DNA of 14,701 nt from Desulfurococcales archaeon (GTDB lineage: Archaea > Thermoproteota > Thermoprotei_A > Sulfolobales > Acidilobaceae), in contig JALUZI010000017.1 of the NCBI GenBank assembly GCA_027012045.1, positions 1-14,701 of the forward strand, read 5' to 3'. Position 1 is the first letter of the stretch. Every line of letters begins with the position of its first letter. The notes beneath the pieces are model-generated. The model was not told where the DNA came from, did not search any database, and saw only the letters and a list, made by a program, of their open reading frames with translations. The position numbers and the translations under genes are program-made. Shown here piece by piece: positions 8,381-14,701 of the stretch.

Positions 8381-8505
8381 AGCGCCGTTTTAGGGTTTGA
8401 AGCCCGGACGCCCTAGCCGGCTCCACGGGTGAGGGGTGCCTATACAGCCTCTCAGCCCAGGGAGCACCGGTAGGTTCCGGGCTCCAGGCTAGGGTCCCGC
8501 CCAGG
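8381..8505 (+). other. 23S processing helix, left arm
   Basis: Bases 8381-8405 pair without interruption with 11702-11726 (one G-U pair). After a bulged G at 11701, GGACGCCC (8406-8413) pairs with 11693-11700. Partial pairing continues inward, for example AGCCGGCTCCAC with the strand ending at 11691 and CAGCCTCTCAGCCC with GGGCTGGGAGGCTG. An inner helix next to the mature ends joins 8496-8505 to 11587-11598 with a GG bulge. A local hairpin GGAGC...GCTCC (8461-8485) interrupts it. Confidence 0.8.
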
Positions 8506-11583
<3,078 letters not shown>

Positions 11584-11726
11584 GCACCTGGGGGCGGGTC
11601 GCACGCTTGTATGGTATGCGTGGCCCGCTGTGGGACTCTAGCCACGGGCTGGGAGGCTGGGGTTAGGCCTCTCGCCGCGTGTGGGTCGGCTTGGGTGTCC
11701 GGGGCTTCGAACCCTAAAACGGCGCT
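11584..11726 (+). other. 23S processing helix, right arm and 3' trailer
   Basis: Partner of 8381-8505. The outermost 33 bases (11693-11726, ending AAAACGGCGCT) give the long helix. The inner part contains two local hairpins: CACGC/GCGTG (11602-11606/11618-11622) and GCCC/GGGC around GTGG/CCAC (about 11623-11649), in which a 3-nt GCT bulge sits next to a 4-bp helix. The latter may be part of the cut site but I could not place a strict bulge-helix-bulge. Confidence 0.75.
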
Positions 11727-11773
11727 TGTATTACCTTGTTGTAACGTCTTAATCTCCTGTTTGCTGGAATGTT

Positions 11774-12712
11774 TTGTTAGGGGTTGTTTTGCCTGGTAGG
11801 CTTGATCCTGGAGAGGCGCCTTCCTGGGTTCTCGGCCTGGGGGTTGGTGAGGCTGTTAACGAGTTTCTGGTTGCGTTGGAGCTTGCTGGTGCTAGTGGTA
11901 GGACCTTGAAGGCTTATAGGGCGGCTCTCCGGGATTTCGCTGGTTTTGTCGGGGAGGATACTAGGTGCTCGGAGGCTGCGGGTAGGCTTAGGGATTGGCT
12001 TGTGTCTAGGAGGAGGGGTGGTTTTCCTAGGAGTAGGGGTGGTAGGGGGTTTATGGTTACTCTGCACTATTACTACATGTTTGTTAGAAGGTTCCTTTCC
12101 TGGTGCGGTGTCGATGTCAGGGCCCCTCGTGTGCCTAAGCCTCGGAGCGGTGTGAGCGATGCTTTGAGGTGGGAGGACGTTATTCGTTTGCTGAGGGCTT
12201 CGAGGGATCTTCTTGACAGGGTTATTGTTCTACTGCTGGCTGAGACGGGGCTGAGGAGTAGCGAGCTGCTCGGGCTCAGGGTTGGGGATATTGACTTTGA
12301 GTCTGGCGAGGTTGTTGTTAGGAGTGCTAAGTATGGTAAGGAGAGGGTTGTGTTTCTGGGGGATGACGCTTTGAGGGTTCTTAAGGAGTATGTTGAGCTG
12401 AAGCGTTTGGGGCCGGAGGATAGGGTTGTCAACATTTCCTATCAGGCTCTCTATAAGAGGCTTAAGAGGCTAGCTAGGGATGCTGGGCTTCCCGTGGAGA
12501 AGGTTAGGCCTCACATACTCAGGCACACGTTCGCCACGGAGGCGTTGAGGAGGGGTATGAGCCTCCCGGCTCTCCAGAGAATATTGGGTCATAGCGACAT
12601 AAAGATAACCCAGGTGTACCTGCACCTGGTCAAAGAGGATGTTAAGAAGGAGTACCTGAACGTGTTTGGGGGCCTACATAGTGGCGAGGCCGGGGTTCCT
12701 GGCCAGGCTTGA
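11774..12712 (+). CDS. xerA: XerA-type tyrosine recombinase
   Basis: A complete site-specific tyrosine recombinase. The core-binding N-terminal part (about 25-115, VNEFLVALELAGASGRTLKAY) is followed by the catalytic domain with all active-site residues: R161 (ETGLRSSEL), K186 (AKYGKERVV), H247 and R250 (PHILRHTFAT), H273 (LGHSDI) and Y282 (QVYLHL). Family knowledge: archaeal XerA resolves chromosome dimers at a dif site without a partner protein. Length and motifs fit XerA rather than a viral integrase, and no att repeats flank it. The start is uncertain: TTG 11774 gives 312 residues, while TTG 11789 (307 residues) has the better ribosome-binding site AGGGG (11779-11783). The start lies only 48-63 nt after the 23S helix. 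The coding strand is unusually G+T-rich. Its last 39 bases overlap the convergent gene. Confidence 0.92.
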   Translation: MLGVVLPGRLDPGEAPSWVLGLGVGEAVNEFLVALELAGASGRTLKAYRAALRDFAGFVGEDTRCSEAAGRLRDWLVSRRRGGFPRSRGGRGFMVTLHYYYMFVRRFLSWCGVDVRAPRVPKPRSGVSDALRWEDVIRLLRASRDLLDRVIVLLLAETGLRSSELLGLRVGDIDFESGEVVVRSAKYGKERVVFLGDDALRVLKEYVELKRLGPEDRVVNISYQALYKRLKRLARDAGLPVEKVRPHILRHTFATEALRRGMSLPALQRILGHSDIKITQVYLHLVKEDVKKEYLNVFGGLHSGEAGVPGQA

Positions 12713-13729
12713 CGCTATGAATGACTTGAGTATCTCTCTGGCACCCTCACCTATGTCGAGCGCCCGGGCATCCCTGTAGAGCCGCTCGGGCCTCGAGTGG
12801 TGTTCCAGCCCTCTACCGCCGTGAACCTGTATGTTAACCCAGGCCGCCTCCTGGGCCAGCCTTGCTGCTTCGTTCTTCAGTACCGCGGCTTGAACAGGGT
12901 TTATCGAGGGGAGGCCTTGTAGGGCCTGGCGGTATAGTGCTTTGACGGTCTCGAGCCTGGAGTAAGTGTCTGCGAGCATCCACTGTATGCCCTGGTAGTC
13001 GATCAGTGGTCGCTCGAAAACCTTTCTCTCCCTCGTGTATTCCAAAGCGTCCTCTAGTGATCCTTCTGCTATGCCTATGCCGATGGCTGTGTACCCTAGT
13101 CTGCCCAGGTTAATGGCCTGCAACACTGTTTTCATGGCTTTGGACTCGGTTATTTTTACTGCTCTAGCACAGTTATAGACCACTCTAGCAATACCAGCGC
13201 CCCGGAAGGACGACAGGTCCAGTGCTTCAATCTCCATTGACTTCCTATCGTCTGAGACGAATAGCCCCGGCTCCCCCTTGTCCAGGGCGAGTACTAGGAA
13301 GTAATCCGCGTAGAGACCATTGCTTGTGAAAACCTTCTCACCGCGTAGACAGTACTCTCCGCCAGACTCTTCGGCTGCCACTGTTATATTCCGGGCTAAA
13401 TCCGTGCCTCCCCCCTTCTCGGTTAGCGACACTGCAGATATGCCGTGGTCGAGGATCCGCTGTAGAAGCGGGGTTTCCTTATAGCCTAGAACGTGGTATA
13501 CGAGGAACTGGACACTCATATTTATCAACACTACACTAGCCAGCCCAACGGACCTCCTGGCCAGCGCCCTGACAGACTCGAGTATCTTTACAGCCGACTC
13601 CGCCCCAGTATACGGTCCGAACAAACCCGAAGACGAGAGCCTCGAAAGAACGCTCTCAGGGATAATATTATCCCGGTCAATCTCGAAGGCTTCCATTTCA
13701 CCTACGTAGAGAGACGTAGAACCAGTCAA
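12674..13729 (-). CDS. Acyl-CoA dehydrogenase family flavoprotein
   Basis: A 351-residue protein of the acyl-CoA dehydrogenase superfamily, which oxidises acyl-CoA thioesters to 2-enoyl-CoA using FAD and passes electrons to a flavoprotein acceptor. Visible motifs: FAD/substrate segment SLTEKGGGTDL (101-111), KVFTSNG (132-138), YTRERKVFERPL (231-242), QVHGGRGL (301-308) and YRDARALDIGEGAREI (318-333). E328 matches the usual catalytic Glu position of the IYEGTSEI-type motif. It is slightly shorter than the usual 380 residues, mainly at the N-terminus. TTG at 13729-13727 is preferred because AGGGTG (13742-13737 on this strand) lies 7 nt upstream; ATG at 13696 has no well-spaced site. It follows tRNA-Leu by 26 nt on the same strand. 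Substrate unknown; no other beta-oxidation gene is visible nearby. Confidence 0.87.
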   Translation of the reverse strand: MTGSTSLYVGEMEAFEIDRDNIIPESVLSRLSSSGLFGPYTGAESAVKILESVRALARRSVGLASVVLINMSVQFLVYHVLGYKETPLLQRILDHGISAVSLTEKGGGTDLARNITVAAEESGGEYCLRGEKVFTSNGLYADYFLVLALDKGEPGLFVSDDRKSMEIEALDLSSFRGAGIARVVYNCARAVKITESKAMKTVLQAINLGRLGYTAIGIGIAEGSLEDALEYTRERKVFERPLIDYQGIQWMLADTYSRLETVKALYRQALQGLPSINPVQAAVLKNEAARLAQEAAWVNIQVHGGRGLEHHSRPERLYRDARALDIGEGAREILKSFIASSLARNPGLATM

Positions 13730-13755
13730 ACCCGAACACCCTAGCTAAACGTAAA

Positions 13756-13841
13756 TGGTGCGGGGGGTGGGATTCGAACCCACGCTGGCCTACGCCAACG
13801 GGTCTTGAGCCCGCCCCCTTGGGCCGCTCGGGCACCCCCGC
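13756..13841 (-). tRNA. tRNA-Leu (anticodon CAA), CCA encoded
   Basis: Read on the minus strand: acceptor GCGGGGG with CCCCCGC, anticodon stem-loop GCGGG-CTCAAGA-CCCGT (anticodon CAA, complement of TTG at 13805-13807), long type II variable arm TGGC-GTAG-GCCA, T-arm GTGGG-TTCGAAT-CCCAC, discriminator A73 and an encoded CCA (13758-13756). The long variable arm with A73 is right for archaeal tRNA-Leu. No intron is present after position 37. The gene immediately precedes the acyl-CoA dehydrogenase on the same strand. Confidence 0.97.
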
Positions 13842-13877
13842 TTGCCCCGAGTCAGGAGTAAAGATGCCATGTGGAGG

Positions 13878-13887
13878 CTATAAAACA
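13878..13887 (-). promoter_or_regulatory. TATA box for tRNA-Leu
   Basis: On the minus strand the stretch reads TGTTTTATAG, centred about 41 nt before the tRNA 5' end. Transcription would begin near 13855, leaving a leader of about 14 nt for RNase P to remove. It is probably also the promoter for the dehydrogenase gene behind the tRNA. Confidence 0.65.
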
Positions 13888-13965
13888 TAATCACCCGGCC
13901 ACCCTTACGACACAAGCATTATTTACAGCCATCCCCCCGCATGGTAGTAGGGGATCTCTAAGGCA

Positions 13966-13975
13966 AATCTAAAAA
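13966..13975 (+). promoter_or_regulatory. TATA-like element for the zinc-ribbon gene
   Basis: AATCTAAAAA lies about 35-43 nt before ATG 14009, which would give a very short leader of about 10 nt. This fits the lack of a clear ribosome-binding site. The rest of the divergent gap 13842-14008 holds only the tRNA promoter and a weak hairpin, ATCCCC/GGGGAT (13931-13936/13950-13955). Confidence 0.45.
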
Positions 13976-14008
13976 CGATGAAGGAAAACAGGGTCAGGGC
14001 CAAGGCCT

Positions 14009-14551
14009 ATGGTTATAGAAAAATGCCCTTACTGCGGCTCGCAAAACCTGGTCATAGACTATTGGACAGGGAGCCTAGTATGCGGGGACTGCGGCTCTGT
14101 CATCAAGGAGAACCTGACGGACTACGAGATCAACCAGTACAAGAATGCTGTGAGAGCCGTTGGAGGCCTCCTAGTAGAGCACCGGTCACAGAAGAGATTA
14201 GCTGTGAAAAGCAGAACCGTTTGGAGAAACGGGAAACCAGTACATGTGGCTTCCTATGCAGCATTAAACACCTGGAAAAGGCTGAGAGCCGAGAATCCGT
14301 TGCTCGAGAAATATTTGAAGGCCCTACAGGAAGATAGCGAGGTGGGCAACAGGAGTATCAGAGTCAAACTAGGACTAGCTTATGCCCTCCTATTATACGA
14401 GGAGAAAGGTGAGAGCGTCTCCGGGGCCCTCAGAAAAGCCTGTTCAACGTTTTATCTAAGCGAGAGAAACCTGAGAAAACTGTTTAACTACTACATAACC
14501 CATAGAGAGTCGGGAGAACCAAGTGGAGAAAGAATACATGATACCACCTGA
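14009..14551 (+). CDS. TFIIB-type zinc-ribbon protein, small (TFB-like)
   Basis: A 180-residue protein starting with a zinc ribbon C6-x2-C9-x15-C25-x2-C28 (CPYCGS ... LVCGDCGSVI), the same arrangement as the N-terminal ribbon of archaeal TFB/eukaryotic TFIIB, which contacts RNA polymerase. It is far shorter than a normal TFB (about 300 residues) and lacks two cyclin folds. Residues 40-105 are basic and helical; residues 115-163 could be one short helical, HTH-like domain (SVSGALRKACSTFYLSERNLRKLFNYY). ATG 14009 is the first possible start after an in-frame TGA at 13979. It overlaps the next gene by 29 nt. It may be a transcription factor related to short TFB variants such as Sulfolobus TFB3, but this is inference. 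Confidence 0.75.
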   Translation: MVIEKCPYCGSQNLVIDYWTGSLVCGDCGSVIKENLTDYEINQYKNAVRAVGGLLVEHRSQKRLAVKSRTVWRNGKPVHVASYAALNTWKRLRAENPLLEKYLKALQEDSEVGNRSIRVKLGLAYALLLYEEKGESVSGALRKACSTFYLSERNLRKLFNYYITHRESGEPSGERIHDTT

Positions 14552-14701
14552 GAAGGCAAAGCACATACAAGTCCCCGAGTACAAGGATCTCCTCACACGC
14601 ATCAAGAGGAGATACGAGAAAGTAGGGAGGAATATGCCTATACTTGAAATGGAGCTAGCTAGGCTTCAAATGATAGCAGACACCATAGAATCCAAAACCA
14701 G
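14523..14701 (+). CDS. Unidentified protein, N-terminal part (3' end outside window)
   Basis: An open frame continues to the window edge and shows 59 residues. GTG 14523 has GGGAG at 14512-14516 and overlaps the zinc-ribbon gene by 29 nt; ATG 14538 with GGAG at 14525-14528 is an equal alternative. The visible part is charged and helical (YKDLLTRIKRRYEKVGRN ... EMELARLQMIADTIESK). It faintly recalls the N-terminal helical domain of Nog1-type ribosome-assembly GTPases (IPP..., ...ELL, ELARLQMIADTIES), but no G-motif lies inside the window, so this is only a guess. The overlap makes co-translation with the zinc-ribbon gene likely. Confidence 0.6.
   Translation, partial: MEKEYMIPPEKAKHIQVPEYKDLLTRIKRRYEKVGRNMPILEMELARLQMIADTIESKT

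Larger units (their letters stand above)
8223..8505 (+). other. 16S-23S internal transcribed spacer (no tRNA)
   Basis: Holds the right arm of the 16S helix (8227-8297) and the left arm of the 23S helix (from 8381). Between them is a perfect hairpin, CCGGGAATC (8326-8334) and GATTCCCGG (8338-8346) with a GTG loop. I looked for tRNA-Ala, found in many euryarchaeal spacers, and saw no cloverleaf; its absence is usual in Crenarchaeota. A second short pairing, GGCGCT (8362-8367) with AGCGCC (8381-8386), would compete with the 23S processing helix. Confidence 0.85.

Noticed and set aside
8223..8505. tRNA-Ala in the 16S-23S spacer
   Set aside because: No cloverleaf, T-loop or CCA-like end is present; the only hairpin is CCGGGAATC/GATTCCCGG, which lacks tRNA features.
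11731..11744. TTAC-CTTGTT-GTAA inverted repeat before xerA as a dif site
   Set aside because: Only 4-bp arms and no similarity to the A/T-rich 28-bp archaeal dif pattern that I know.
11584..11790. Linked 5S rRNA downstream of 23S
   Set aside because: The sequence is taken up by the 23S helix arm and the xerA start; no 5S-like segment is visible, which is normal for Crenarchaeota.
11774..13841. Integrated element with integrase (xerA) and tRNA-Leu as attachment site
   Set aside because: The tRNA is intact with no second copy of its 3' end near xerA, the gene between them is an ordinary metabolic gene, and the recombinase is of the chromosomal XerA type.
13978..14337. 119-codon open frame starting at ATG 13978
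   Set aside because: It overlaps the zinc-ribbon gene in another frame and has no domain. The 14009 frame has the clear four-cysteine motif.

Overview
The window looks like chromosomal DNA of a hyperthermophilic crenarchaeon, most likely of the Desulfurococcales type; I do not name a genus. The evidence is archaeal-only proteins (L21e, L10e, Rpo4, DUF655, Pus10, Trm14-type methylase, XerA), TATA-box promoters, frequent TTG/GTG starts, a very G+C-rich 16S-23S pair flanked by long processing helices, no spacer tRNA and no linked 5S gene. The protein genes around it are much less G+C-rich.

Positions 1-5679 hold a dense plus-strand run of translation, RNA-modification and transcription genes: the 3' part of pus10, rpl21e, rpoF (Rpo4), a DUF655 gene with an enlarged middle, ksgA, a HemK-family methylase, trmJ and a THUMP methylase of the Trm14 type. 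From DUF655 to the THUMP gene, neighbours are 2 nt apart or overlap by 3 to 32 nt, so they probably form one transcript. The first three junctions carry their own TATA-like sequences. rpl10e (5745-6254) follows with its own promoter and a T-run after its stop.

Positions 6255-6717 are not protein-coding. They hold a candidate structured small RNA (6359-6452, H/ACA-like), three tandem TATA boxes, a 5' leader hairpin, and the left arm of the 16S processing helix. The 16S gene (about 6718-8222), a 283-nt spacer and the 23S gene (about 8506-11583) follow. The 16S arms pair perfectly over 31 bp and contain a bulge-helix-bulge-like site. The 23S arms pair over more than 30 bp, and partial pairing continues for about 90 nt further inward.

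A complete XerA-type tyrosine recombinase starts only about 50 nt after the 23S processing helix. It is strikingly G+T-rich and has no obvious strong promoter or terminator in front, which suggests it may receive rRNA readthrough. Its end overlaps by 39 nt with the end of an oppositely transcribed acyl-CoA dehydrogenase gene. That gene starts just 26 nt after a tRNA-Leu(CAA) gene on the same strand, so tRNA and mRNA probably share a transcript. On the plus strand the window closes with a small TFIIB-type zinc-ribbon protein and the start of a further gene overlapping it.

There is no CRISPR array, insertion sequence or prophage. The most interesting points are the ncRNA candidate between rpl10e and the rRNA promoter, the xerA/rRNA linkage, the tRNA-mRNA pair, the DUF655 insertion and the minimal TFB-like protein.
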